64,000 bases of DNA from Gremmenia infestans (GCA_032629725.1 JAFEVB010000022.1:868001-932000), one strand, 5' to 3'. Positions 48,617-59,622 are shown, counted from the stretch's first letter. Notes: generated by a model from the sequence alone, not told the origin. Numbers and translations are program-made.

Positions 48617-49429
48617 GAAGCAAAGGCTTCATTATAGTTCGAATGATGATGTGATGAACGAGGGAGGGTGTGCATGTGGAAACAGGAAACGGTGGGGCTA
48701 TTTACCTAGATCTGGATTTGGATCAACCGTGCGGGTTGCAGCATTTTGTTTGGCAGGGGCAGGGGCGGCGTTTGATGGATTCACGAACGCATCACGACTT
48801 TTGTTTCGGACTCTCGATTCTTCCCACTGTACGATGTAAATATGTGGGGTAGGGGGTTCGATCGCCGATGGCTCATAAATGGCTATGCGATGTATATGGT
48901 GCTCGCAGCTGGATAAAGGCGCAGGATATGGTAGAATGTTTCTTTCATTATTAATAAGCATAGCCAAGGAGTCTTGATAGCCACAAAGGGGAGCATTGTT
49001 ACTTCCCATAGATAATAATACGTTTGAAACAAGCACAAGAAGGTTCAAATGTGCCTGAAACCCTCCATCGCACGGGAGTCATTATTTCTCAGGATATTTG
49101 AGCGCACATCTTCTTCCAGCTGACCGTTGGAACATCTAAACTGGGACAGTTAAACCACTGTAATGGATTTTCTGCAGCCCGATGGGTCGGAGCCTCAACT
49201 TTTTCAAATAGTCACTCGGTTCTAAGCTGGGCGTATTTGTGACATTTGAGCGAGTTCATCACGAACCTTGGCTGCGGTATCAATCCCTTACCTGCCCCTG
49301 TCCTAGCATTTGCGGGAGTTAGCCTGATACAGCCGATAAGGGGCGTTGGTGGGGGAGGTGGAGCAGAGGATCTTCTGGCATGAAACTCGTCGCAAGCGTG
49401 ACCTCGGATCCTCTATCAAAATTCGAGAA

Positions 49430-49448
49430 CAGGACAGGACAGGACAGG
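49430..49448. repeat. (CAGGA)n short tandem repeat
   Basis: About four consecutive CAGGA units upstream of the small gene at 50666. Confidence 0.8.
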
Positions 49449-49782
49449 CTCTCTTGTTTGATAAACACATGGCAGTGGGTCACCATGGATCTCCTCAAAA
49501 GTCGCATAGTTTGAGATGTGGTGAGCTCTCGTGTGGTCAGATCTTTGCTGAGCCTGTCCAACAGAGGAAGTTTGGCTCTGAGGAATGATTTGTGTGAGCA
49601 TGTCTCGGGTTTCGTTGATCCTTTGGCTGCTAGAGTAGATCTCACCAAGTTGCCCTGCAGTAAGTGCGGTATTAACATTGGCAGTCAATCACCGGAGGAG
49701 GGAGAGGGTTCAGTGGCTGTGAAATGCTCGCAATATTACCTTAGATTTAGTTATAGTGGTGATGCGCATGGAGAAATGGGTC

Positions 49783-49805
49783 TGGGGAGGGGAGGGGAGG
49801 GGAGG
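49783..49805. repeat. (GGGGA)n tract, possible G-quadruplex
   Basis: Four runs of four Gs separated by single As on the plus strand, a pattern able to form a G-quadruplex. It lies about 860 bp before the ATG at 50666. Confidence 0.75.
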
Positions 49806-49924
49806 CCAATATTGAGGTCGCCCTTGGTCGTCGAGTGGAGTAATCGTCCGTCATCCAGGCTGCGTGTCGTGGCGTGTGCCAATGGACTGGCACCCCCTAA
49901 ACGGTACCTTACAGCACATCAACT

Positions 49925-50000
49925 ACCCCTCCCCTCCCCTCCCATCCACTTCCTCCCTTGTCACCCCCTTCCCCCCCCCTACCACCCTCCCCTCCGAGCC
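49925..50000. repeat. C/T-rich low-complexity tract
   Basis: Nearly pure pyrimidine on the plus strand with repeated CCCCT units, complementary in character to the G-rich tract 120 bp upstream. Typical of CT-rich fungal promoters near transcription starts. Confidence 0.75.
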
Positions 50001-50665
50001 TGTCTCCTTCCTACACCTTTCCCTCTCCGGCCTCTCTCCCACCTGTTTGTAACACGGCTCACGCCCAAAGCAGCCACCAAGGAACAGAAGACAGGGCACG
50101 AGGCAAGGTCAAGCAAGGTGCGCTGGGCAGAATGCATTAATATCTGCAACTTGCTCATAATTATTGCATTCTCCTCCCCTTCTCGTCGGCCCCTTCTTAC
50201 CCTTTCTATCCCAATCCCTGACAATCTCCCTTCTTTCCAAACTCTTTCTATTTTCAGGACCGCAGAGGAAATCCTAGCGTGGCGAATAAGTTCCCACTTA
50301 AGAACCAAGTGCTGCGACTTCAGCTTGATTGTTCTTCAATTTACTGTCGTATCCAGTACCGTTCGCATAATTCTCCTCTCTCCCCTCGAGCAAGTCGCAT
50401 TGTTAAAGTCTAAAAGACTCGTCACTCATTCAATTGCTTTACGTACTCCCAGACCTATACTCATAATCACCTCGAGGCTGCGCCATCGATCCACTGCAAT
50501 TCTGCACTTATACAATTACACTTCTTCGAATCCCAATCGACCTTTGTTTTTACAATATACCCTCCACTGGTTTACTTTTGATCATTTTCCAAGTTCAACC
50601 CTCGTCCGGTATCCTAGCTTCCAAATCCTCTTCACCCACTTTAAACTACAACTTCATCAGTCAAT

Positions 50666-50947
50666 ATGCGGACCACACGTTTCCAGTCTCTCTCTTTCTC
50701 CAGCATCCGAACCTCCTTCCGCAGCTCTAGGTCAGCATCTGAAAGCTCCATGGTTTCGAGCAATCGGAACTCATATGCTTCCAACACCTCGTCGCCTGTC
50801 AACACTATCAATTTTATCATGCACCGACAACCACCAATGGTAGACATGGAGGAGGAAAAGAGGACCTTCGGCTCTGGGTTAGACGTCTTGGAGCCTCGTC
50901 CTATCGTCTACTGGGGTGGCATGGAAGAGAGAATGGAGTCATTCTAA
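50666..50947 (+). CDS. Small hypothetical protein, 93 aa
   Basis: Single frame with a favourable start (GTCAATATGCGG) directly after a long pyrimidine-rich leader, as in well-expressed fungal genes. The N-terminal 45 residues are Ser/Arg-rich (SLSFSSIRTSFRSSRSASES); the C-terminal half is ordered-looking and acidic: MHRQPPMVDMEEEKRTFGSG, then PRPIVYWGGMEERMESF. The second half has the composition of a conserved short domain, and I have an uncertain memory of similar small ascomycete proteins. No signal peptide or membrane segment. A second frame at 50965-51234 follows closely but is not obviously related. Function unknown. Confidence 0.55.
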   Translation: MRTTRFQSLSFSSIRTSFRSSRSASESSMVSSNRNSYASNTSSPVNTINFIMHRQPPMVDMEEEKRTFGSGLDVLEPRPIVYWGGMEERMESF

Positions 50948-51471
50948 AGAAAAGGAACAATGATGTGCATGGCACGAAAGGGGAAAGCGTAGGGCTGGCA
51001 AGGGATGTCGGACTCATGGGGGTTTGGGGTATTTGGGGACACTACGACAGGATCGAGTTCAATCATGATGGCGTTTATATGAATCTCACGGCTTTGAATA
51101 TATGGGAAGGCTTCTTTAGGATTATGATGGCGAACGGGAGTCTGATTTTGATGACGGGCATTCCAGGGGGTTTGTACTGCAAGGTTGTGCCACACGAGAA
51201 GGAGGCAAGAAAATTGGTAGAAACTCAACATTAGCGAAGATTCGTTCTTTCAAACATTCAAACGTCCGAAGAAGTATATCACAAACAAAATGCATTTTGA
51301 AAAGTGACACCAGTTCCCGGCAAGTGGGGTCCGGCTTCGCAGGCAATTTCTAGGCAGGAGTGTAGTGTGTTCACCGCCGGCTATCGCAACGTGACGTGAC
51401 ATATGTAATTCAGCGCATGATGTATCCTCGGTGTAATAATCATGAGGGCCGACCTTAAGAGCAGATGAAAC
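50948..51471. other. Intergenic, upstream of the ferroportin-like gene
   Basis: 524 bp. A plus-strand frame at 50965-51234 (89 aa, Gly/Met-rich) occupies half of it; it has no recognisable motif and is more likely 3' UTR of the small gene. An in-frame stop lies six bases before the ferroportin ATG. Confidence 0.45.
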
Positions 51472-53427
51472 ATGTCTCCCGAAGTTGCCACTGGGGATGA
51501 GGTCCATAGTGACCGAACTTCGGTATCTGAGCCACTCTCGGATTCTCACCAACATGGCATGACGGGGTCTCAAGCTTGGAATCTATATGCTTCACATTTC
51601 CTCTCAACATGGAATATCAGGACCTATGTCAGTTCATAATTAGCTCCCACTCCCTCGAGCAGGCTATACGGAGTGTAGGACAAATTTCTAATTCTCTCAC
51701 AACAGGAATTTGCAGCGGTGAGAAAACTCGCCCGCTTAGAACGAGCGACCAAGCTAATCATTGTAGATTATTTTCACGGCCGCTGCATATCCAGACACGC
51801 TCATAGCTTCCTCAATACGGTAAGCTCCCCTTGCTTCCTTCGAGATGAGAATGTTTTGTGTCACGTGAGAATATTCGACTGATGATGTCTCTTCCAGGGG
51901 CATTGTGAGAACACTCGCATCGATATGCTTTGCTTCTATTGTAGGAAGATGGGTTGACCATGCCCCCCATCGCTTGAAGACACTTTCGAGCACAATTTCC
52001 GTCCATAGGATCTCCGTCATCAGCGCATCAGTCCTCTGGTTCTTCTTGGTTAGCTCTGGAAGCGCAACTCAGGGCTCACTTCAGTCAACCTCTTCGATTA
52101 CTCAAGATATAATGTTCGGTCTCATTCTGTTTCTAGAAGTTTTTGAAACTCTCAGCGCCAGTGGCAATATCCTTTCAATGGAGCGAGATTTCGTAGTCAC
52201 TGCTGCTGATCCAGATGGTCAACCCTATGACTTGACTCATCTGAACTCAGTGAGGAGAATTGATCTAATTTGCAAGCTTATTGCCCCTATTCTCATTTCA
52301 ATCATGGTGTCAGCGACGAGCGTCCGAATCGGCGTGTTCGTTGTTGGTGCTTTGAGTACTGCTAGCTGGGGTGTTGAACTGATATGTGCGAAGAGAGTCT
52401 GGGATATTGATCCACGATTGAGAGTCTTGAAAACGATAGAAATTGGGGACTCAAATACCGTGTCTCAGAGTGTCCCTCCATCCAGCTCTTGTCATAAGAT
52501 CTCTCAGGCACTACGTCGTTACCGGCAGGATTTCGAAAACTACTTCTCCTCAGAGGTCTGGATTCCCTCAATGTCGCTCTCTTTCCTCCACATCTCGGTC
52601 CTTACCTACAGCGCCACGTTAATAACCTTCCTATTGAACGCTGGCTTCTCTTTGGATTTGATTACCATTGCACGGGCAGCTGGAAGTGTTGTTGAGATTA
52701 GCAGTACGGTGGTAACACCCATCGGTGTCCATTACCTCTCAAAAACTAAGGGTCATGGGCGAATTCGGGGTGTGGTTGCCAGAGCGAACGAGGATTCTGA
52801 AGATCCAGGTGTAAGACTACTGGAAAGATTCCCGGGGCAACAAACTGCGACTGAGACTGGGCTCGAACGATTGGGACTTTGGGGAATATCGTGGCAGCTA
52901 CTGAATTTAGTAAGTACATACATAGTCTTTTCCTGCCCTCGGGCACAGAAACTGAAGCCCTTTTTCAGGTATCCGTCGTATTCGCTCTATGGTCTCTGTC
53001 GCCGGACACCACAACGACCACCTCATCAGCCATCGTGTCCCGGATCCTGGGCCCCATCGCATCTCAACCCCTCCTCGCTTTCACACTATTCTTCTTCCTC
53101 TCCATATCCCGTCTCGGCCTCTGGATCTTCGACTTAACTACCCAACAACTGACCCAGACGATGAACCCGACCTCCCAGCGCTCCTCTTTCACAGGCGTAG
53201 AATACAGCTTCGTGTCGCTCTTCGGGTTGGCACAACATATTGTTGCTATTGTGCTGCACAGGCCGGAACAGTTCAAATGGATCGCGTTAATGAGCTTGGG
53301 CGCTACGGCAATAAGTACGGTGGCTTATGCAGGCTGGGTTTGGAAGATGAGAGGCCATCTTGTCCATTGGGATCGTATTGGAAAGGGGTGTGAATGTGTG
53401 AAGATTAGACTTAGACGGGTGAGATAA
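51472..53427 (+). CDS. Ferroportin-like iron exporter (SLC40 family)
   Basis: Five exons: 51472-51627, 51706-51717 (12 bases), 51767-51819, 51898-52909 and 52969-53427, giving 563 aa. Splicing yields a continuous family signature at the first helix: LYASHFLSTWNIRTYEFAAI, then IFTAAAYPDTLIASSIRGIV and RTLASICFASIVGRWVD. About 11-12 membrane segments follow. A hydrophilic loop at about 390-440 separates the two halves, as in SLC40. Animal and plant ferroportins export Fe2+; fungal members may act at the plasma membrane or vacuole, so metal and location are inferred. The microexon encodes EFAA, exactly the expected residues. The ATG at 51472 follows an in-frame TGA and is the only reasonable start. 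The ferric reductase at the other end of the window is too far away to suggest a cluster. Confidence 0.9.
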
Positions 53428-54359
53428 GGTATTGGTTGGGTGGTGGTGTGAGTTCCCTCTTAGATCCTAAGAGGGTCAAATAAATAGCCTAATTACCTCT
53501 ACAGGTCCTTTCTCGAGCCTTCCCTTGCGTTGGACAGGTTGTTTAACTATGATGGTAGTTTCAGCTTCTTGTGAGCATAGTCGGTCCTCAATGTCACACC
53601 CAAGTCAGGAATTCTTCCCCTATTTGTTGAATCGTATTTGATTGTTACAAGTCTTATCACATTATGAATTTTCTTTTTGCAATAGCCTCGTTCCAACTAA
53701 TGACTTTGTTTTCTCTTACTTTGTTGTGGAAGGTGTATAGTGTGCAAGGGTGCGACGCCGCTTCTTCGCAGCATACAAACCACCCACTCATCATGACTCT
53801 GCCAATCCTTGACTTTTAGCAAAGCAGTGAATTCAAGTCGAATATATAGGAAGAGGTATCAGGGTTTGTGGATGTATATAACGTAGTATTTAATATAAAT
53901 CACTGTTTAGCTTTGCTTTTGTATCTCGTCTTAAAGTATGCAAAGTATACAAGATAATAAAAATCATGGAGTATTGTCCCCAGGTTGCTCCTGAAGCCAA
54001 ATGTGAAGAGTATAGTTAGGAGTGGCAGCATTCACTACGGACTGTTCTCCCAGTACGAAGAGCAAACTCACTTGCACGTTGCAACGTGTATTTCGGGCAA
54101 TCACTCAGCGTTCTTGTGAATCATTGTTGGTCTTCCGTTCAATCGCTTGGAATCACTGGAATGGATTATTGTACCTCTTGTAAGTCACACTCGGCAACGC
54201 TACAAAAGGCTGCAAACCTCCGGATAAATATCTAGTAGGATAAGTCTTTTCCAACCCATACTCTAAAGCATTCCATTGTGCCCGTCCTACCTTCACCACA
54301 CCCAAGTGTCCTTCTGAGCAGTGGTGCCAACTGTCTAGAAGTCAATTCATCGAGGCTCC
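53428..54359. other. Intergenic region, nothing recognised
   Basis: 932 bp between two plus-strand genes. AT-rich around 53840-53970. Contains the promoter of the disordered-protein gene; no other feature seen. Confidence 0.5.
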
Positions 54360-56588
54360 ATGGCTACGTCAACGGTCAATACAATTCCTGCACCCTACAT
54401 AGACCGCTCAATAACTATTGACTGGAACGGTAGACCACTTACTTGGCGTCCTCGCGACAACCTTCCACCGCCTCCACTATCAATATCAAAACTCCCAACT
54501 CCCGCAACAAAGCAAAAGCAAAACAAGAGAGATCGAATACGAAAGCTTATCCGGAAGATCATGGAAACATTGCATATAAGAAGTCCTCAACGCGGGGGCA
54601 CGAAAGTAATAGTCACCGGGGGTACTCCGCCGCAGAGACAGTCTTTCTTCTCGAACTGGATGACTGGGCCGGGGGCTTCTGCCCACGGTAAGAGCCCGCC
54701 GCATACAGACTTTTCACGAGAAAGCACATATGCCAGCCAGGAAGCAAAGAAAGGAGGAGCCCCGCATTCTTATACGTTTGGTTGTCAGGGCTGCACTATG
54801 CTGGGAGCCAGACATGACCATGGGATATGCACCCGTTCATCGAATGTAGGTGAATCTCCACCAGTGGTCAAGGTGAAATCCTCTATTGCTTGTCTGAAGG
54901 GAAGAAGCGCTTCAACCACATGTCTAAATCCTCTTAACGGCCCCAAGTCCCAGCAGGCACAAGCGCTACTTGCCCGCTCAGAGGAAGCTATTTCCGAGCA
55001 GCATTTCTTAGGTCCTCTGGAGTTCGAGGAGGACTTCTACACCCAAGCCGAAAAATACTTGGACATCATTGAGGAGGGCCCTAATGCATCGCTCGTAAAT
55101 CCCACTGTCCAAGATAGCTCAACTTTCTCACCAGGAGTGACAGAAGTCCCCGCATCAACTATTCCTTCAAAAAGCGACCAAGTCGCCGATTCACGATCTC
55201 GGCGGAGATTCATACCCAGTGTCGATAGAATCTCCGAAAAGAGTGACGAGTCTGCTGAACATCAAGACATCCCACACTATACACCGTCCCGAACCTCCAG
55301 CAAGAGACAAGAGGGTGTCTTTGACCCACAGAGTTCACCAAAATCAGGATTTGTCTGCCCGCCCAACTCGAGGTTAAATTCCCCTGAAAGTCTAGAAGCG
55401 CAGCGACATCCAGAAACGATCCCAGGAGCAAGTTCGTTCGAAGACATCGAAGTTGTCGACTTCGCTCTTCCCAGTCCGGAACGTCCTCAAACAAACCCAC
55501 AACCAATCACGTCCCGACTTTCCGAGCTTCGTGAGGAGATGAACTCATGCTTTATAGGTTTGCGTTCATATCCGCCAAGCCCTGACGCACCAAATGGGCC
55601 ATCAATTTCAACTTTGGCTAAACCTACCTCACACTCGCAGTCTTTTGAGGATATTGATGAGTACCTTAAGAAGCATCGGAGTCCAAGTCTGGATTCAGTG
55701 GACTCTCGTTACACCAACGATCCGCCAAAATCGCTTCTGGTCGAGAAGTCATTGGACATGGGAAACCCTCCCTCAGAACTGGACTCTTACGAGTTCAGTA
55801 GATCTGGAAAGTTGTCAGCGACTGTTCAGTATAATTCGGATGACGAAGGGTGGCGTTCGATGCCGGGGTCTTTCACAATGGCTTCTCCGTCGAGAATCAG
55901 AGCAGAGCTGTTGCAGTGGGAGTTAGCTAAGAACGATAAAAAGATTGGGGGATACCAGTCCTTCGAAAACATCGATGGATTAATAGCGAGGCCAGAAACT
56001 CCCGTAGAGAGGTCGCTGTTAGAAGCCTCTTTAAGCCAGAGCATGGATCTAGAGACAAGTTCGGCGCCAATTCAAATTCCAGGACCTCGTACATTCCCAA
56101 CACTCCACGACCCACTGACATCTTGGGAGCCTCTCTTCTCAGCAACACCACCAATGCCACCAATGCCAGGTTCATGGCCCTCACCCTTTCCATCGAACCT
56201 TATCGAACCACTAACACCACCAAACCTCCCCTCATTATCAAACAGCTGGCAGGAACTACCCTTCTCATCGGTGGAACCATCATCATCATCAGTCCACCTC
56301 CGCGGAGGAGGTGGAGGCAGTGCCATTGGCCTCTTGCACGCAAACAAATACGTACCCAACATCGAGAACGGGAGAAGGCTGCTGGACAAGAAGATAAGCG
56401 GTTGTGACAGTTACTTCGCTTTGGGTTGGGGCAAAGGTATGACGCATCGGGAATTTGGCATTATGATGAAGAAGAGAGCTGACCGGAAAAAGGAGATTGA
56501 GCAAGAGGAGCAAGAACAAGCCGAGCGGAGAAGGAGAGGAAAGCAGAGGCAGGGAAGAGTGCTTTCACGGGGGTGGTCAATAAGGTGA
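54360..56588 (+). CDS. Hypothetical, largely disordered protein
   Basis: Single frame of 742 aa, not recognised. It is rich in Ser, Pro and charged residues and has no membrane segment or signal. A basic stretch at about 45-72 (KQKQNKRDRIRKLIRKIM) could be a nuclear signal or amphipathic helix. A small Cys patch CQGC..GIC lies near 143-157. A motif SFE(D/N)I recurs three times, near residues 359, 428 and 533, each within an acidic setting. A Gly-rich run (RGGGGGS) precedes the better-ordered C-terminal part ISGCDSYFALGWGKGMTHRE, with a charged coiled coil after it. The annotated end is Arg-rich; a coding-like tail continues in another frame to 56665, so the frame may be broken near 56525. Probably a scaffold or adaptor, without firm support. 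Confidence 0.75.
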   Translation: MATSTVNTIPAPYIDRSITIDWNGRPLTWRPRDNLPPPPLSISKLPTPATKQKQNKRDRIRKLIRKIMETLHIRSPQRGGTKVIVTGGTPPQRQSFFSNWMTGPGASAHGKSPPHTDFSRESTYASQEAKKGGAPHSYTFGCQGCTMLGARHDHGICTRSSNVGESPPVVKVKSSIACLKGRSASTTCLNPLNGPKSQQAQALLARSEEAISEQHFLGPLEFEEDFYTQAEKYLDIIEEGPNASLVNPTVQDSSTFSPGVTEVPASTIPSKSDQVADSRSRRRFIPSVDRISEKSDESAEHQDIPHYTPSRTSSKRQEGVFDPQSSPKSGFVCPPNSRLNSPESLEAQRHPETIPGASSFEDIEVVDFALPSPERPQTNPQPITSRLSELREEMNSCFIGLRSYPPSPDAPNGPSISTLAKPTSHSQSFEDIDEYLKKHRSPSLDSVDSRYTNDPPKSLLVEKSLDMGNPPSELDSYEFSRSGKLSATVQYNSDDEGWRSMPGSFTMASPSRIRAELLQWELAKNDKKIGGYQSFENIDGLIARPETPVERSLLEASLSQSMDLETSSAPIQIPGPRTFPTLHDPLTSWEPLFSATPPMPPMPGSWPSPFPSNLIEPLTPPNLPSLSNSWQELPFSSVEPSSSSVHLRGGGGGSAIGLLHANKYVPNIENGRRLLDKKISGCDSYFALGWGKGMTHREFGIMMKKRADRKKEIEQEEQEQAERRRRGKQRQGRVLSRGWSIR

Positions 56589-57786
56589 AGGGGGTTTTTG
56601 GGAAAAAGGGAAAGAAGGAGCCTGTGCCTGATAATGCACCCGGGGGTGCTGGTGCTGCAGTCTGAATCTACAGGAGTGGATGAATATTTGTTCTATACTC
56701 GCCGGACATTATTATCGAAAAGCTTTGATGGGGATGGCAGACAAAAGTTGCATTTTATTGGGGCTTCGAGAATGGATTTCTCGCGCAGCTATTGCGCGAG
56801 AATTAGCAACGAATATCATATTTAATCATCACCTGTCTTCGAGCTCAAAGTCGGACTGCAGCACAGGAATTGGGATTGTCAATGTCTTACAGGTTTGGGT
56901 ACTCGTGTTAGGGGTGGGCAAACCCCGCTGACTCAGAATTAGCGGTGAGGTACGACACGTATATGCATGCGAAGAAAATCATCGTGAATTGTGACAGCTG
57001 TGCACCGAGTACCGACATGGTAATACCGTGTGTGTATTTTAACAGTGACTCCTATGTGTACACAGAGAGCCACGGAACTCGGACAGAAAAAGGATTCGTC
57101 GCTGCCCAAATACTTCGTATAAACCTACCTACTGGTACTCGTACTCACTCCCCTGAAAGCCCCGCCCCCTGGCTGTCTCGGCTAAACAGGTACGATAAGC
57201 AGGTTCGTTGCCGTGTCCACTATCAGATGTAAATATGGTTTGCATTGGAGCTGCAGGTGTGCCCAGTGCCCACGAATTATCGTCTTCCACACACCACCAT
57301 CAAGCAAGAAAGACGCAAGAATTCAGACAACTTTCCCCAACATCCAAAAGATTATCAATTCAGGTCCAATCTTCATGCAACGCTAATCGCGCTTTAGTGC
57401 ACCCCCCCCGAGCAAGGTCGTGGTCGTGTCAGTAGTGGAGCTGCACATTCTGAGGAGGTTGGGCGGGAGGCTGGTAAAGAGGCATTAATCTCAACCACCC
57501 TCTTTTAAGTGCACCACAATCCTATCTTCCCCTCCATTCCTCATACACATACACACACACACACACACATTCCGAAAAGCTGTTTTATTCTCACATTTTT
57601 CTGACTCACGGTGTTGTCGCAATTGATTGTTGACATTAGGGTTTCCGAATACACTCGTTTGTTTGAAGCTGCGAATTGTTGGTGGGAGCGGGGTTCTTCA
57701 GGTTCTTCACCGCTGCAGGACAAGAAAAACGACCTCGACGTCGCCAAACATCTTTCAATTCGAAATCGCCATCCTTGACCGGCACA
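56589..57786. other. Intergenic, promoter of the cysteine-rich membrane protein
   Basis: 1.2 kb. The first 77 bp may be the tail of the upstream gene in another frame. It contains an (AC)n repeat at 57544-57569, inside the probable leader of the next gene. Nothing else recognised. Confidence 0.5.
57544..57569. repeat. (AC)n microsatellite
   Basis: About twelve AC units with one interruption, some 220 bp upstream of the membrane-protein ATG. Confidence 0.85.
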
Positions 57787-59030
57787 ATGCGGTTTTCTCA
57801 AGCACCTTCGACTCTCCTCTCACTTCTCTTCATCGCCTTATCGAATATCGACAACGCTCAAGCATGGCCATTATTAGGAGAGCTAGATTTCTCCTTCTTG
57901 CAAGGTAGAGAGACTTGCGCTTCTTACTGCGGCGCCGATAGTCAATTCTGCTGTACATCAGGACAAGCTTGTACCACAAACCAACAAAACGTCGCTGCCT
58001 GTGTAGCTGCTACAAGCGTTGCGGTAGCGACAGGTGCTAACGGAATTCCAATCTACACTACGACCTGGACCGAAACCGACCTTCTCACAAAGACAAGTAC
58101 AGCATACAGCTATCCTGCTACATCAGCTACAACTGTAGCTCCTGCCGCAGCCATATGCACCACTAGCTTAGGGCAAACCTCATGTGGCACTCTCTGTTGT
58201 GCCAGCGGCCAGGTATGCGCGGCTGCGAATTCATGTTCAGCCTATGCCTCTAGCTGGACATACTTCCAAACTACCTCAGAAGCAGCAAGTTCTTCCTATT
58301 CGGCACCTCTGCGACCAACCAGCGCTGGAGTCTCGACAGCGACATCGGTTGTCTCTGCAACCACTACTCAGCCATTCGTATCCCCTGCCACCGCCAGCGG
58401 AAGCTCACTTCCCATCACTTCGAGCAGCAGCAGTAATGGTCTGAGCCCAGGAGCAATTGCAGGAATCGTCATTGGTACCATCGCGGGTATCATTCTCCTG
58501 ATCGTCATCTGCTTCTGCTGCATCGTGAGAGCCGGATTTTCAGGACTCCTGGCACTTTTCGGCCTCGGAAAGAGTAGACGTAGATCCACAGAGAGGGTAG
58601 AAACAGTGGAGCGGTACTCGAGACATGGAAGCGGTACGGCGGCTTCAAGGAGAGATGCACATACTGGCTGGTTCGGCATGGGGGGCAGAGCGAAGCCCGC
58701 CAGTAGCAGAATCATCTCGGAAAAGAACAGGAAGAAATCAGGCGGCTTTGGTGGTATGGGGGCTGTCGGTGCAGGATTGATCGGTCTGGCCGTTATATTG
58801 GGATTGAAGAGGAAGCATGACAAGAAGTCGTCGCAATCGCATCACCATTCGTCGGATGTGAGTAACTCGAGTTATACCGAGACCTCCTACACGGGGACTA
58901 GCGCAAGTAAGTAAACTCTGCTCCAGACAGTCAGGGACCCGATATTAACAACTCCATAGGCAGCGCAAGCTCAGACGACAGAAGAACGAGAGACACAAGG
59001 CACAGTCGACCCTCCGGGAGCAGGCGCTAG
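57787..59030 (+). CDS. Cysteine-rich single-pass membrane protein, cell-surface sensor type
   Basis: Two exons: 57787-58906 and 58960-59030, giving 396 aa; the intron is 53 bp. A signal peptide is clear (MRFSQAPSTLLSLLFIALS, cleavage near AQA-W). Two short cysteine modules follow: CASYCGADSQFCCTSGQAC and CTTSLGQTSCGTLCCASGQ, separated by a Thr/Ser-rich, probably O-mannosylated stretch. After another Ser/Thr-rich stalk comes one membrane segment (about 221-248, AIAGIVIGTIAGIILLIVIC). The cytosolic tail is basic and Gly/Ser-rich, with a second weakly hydrophobic glycine-rich stretch near 318-340 and a His/Ser-rich end. The layout resembles Wsc/Mid2-type wall-stress sensors, but the cysteine spacing is not a standard WSC domain. 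The start 57787 follows CACA and precedes the signal directly. Confidence 0.85.
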
Positions 59031-59622
59031 TTGTGTGCATTTCGACATGAAGATAATTTGATATTTTGCATTGCATGGGTTGTAGCGATCTTTTAGGAGT
59101 TTAGGGATTGGAAAACAAGGAGGATATTCCGTATAGAGGTTGGATGCCGATATACCGATATACCAAAGTTTGTAAATGAAGGGATGATTCTAGGAGGAAG
59201 GGAAGAATGATGAGATGCGAAATGTGGATATGTACTTATAGCTTGCATAAGAGGGTGTAATTATTCATCTGGAATGCGCAATACCATGGCAACTATACAC
59301 ATTCTTGAAGGAGGTTGGTGACTGAGATGCACTTGCTAGCCAATCGTACAGCCTCAATATTAACAACCGCATTCAGGTCGATCCGTAAAACTGCGAGGCC
59401 GTGGGGTTGCCTATGCGATCTGGTGGGATTGCGTTAGGGTATTAATTAGAGGTGTAGCAGAATTCAATTACTGCGCTTCAAACTCAAGCGCTCCAATGCA
59501 TGCATGGGACACAAATGTTTGGCAAGATTTTCATTCTGGTCCTCTCGCTAGGTAACATGCAAAGCAACCTTTATGCTCCCCCAGAGACGTCAGGAAAAGA
59601 AAACAATCGTTGCGCGGTCCGC
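59031..59622. other. Convergent 3' intergenic region
   Basis: 592 bp between the converging membrane-protein and RPL9 genes. Contains a GATATACCGATATACC direct repeat near 59148-59165. No gene seen. Confidence 0.5.

Larger units (their letters stand above)
48617..50665. other. Intergenic region with purine and pyrimidine repeats
   Basis: 2.05 kb between CCH1 and the small gene at 50666. It contains a CAGGA repeat, a GGGGA repeat and a C-rich tract (listed separately), then about 500 bp of strongly pyrimidine-rich sequence that looks like the promoter and leader of the downstream gene. A 441-codon frame crosses it but appears to be a by-product of base composition. Confidence 0.55.

Noticed and set aside
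49518..50843. 441-codon plus-strand open frame
   Set aside because: It runs through the C/T-rich tract, has a Pro/Leu/Ser composition dictated by base content, begins at a GTG with no ATG support, and overlaps the better 93-aa frame.
50965..51234. 89-aa plus-strand frame after the small gene
   Set aside because: No motif, no clear frame relation to the upstream gene, and probably its 3' UTR.
1..53427. Iron-uptake gene cluster (ferric reductase plus ferroportin)
   Set aside because: The two genes are about 50 kb apart with unrelated housekeeping genes between them.
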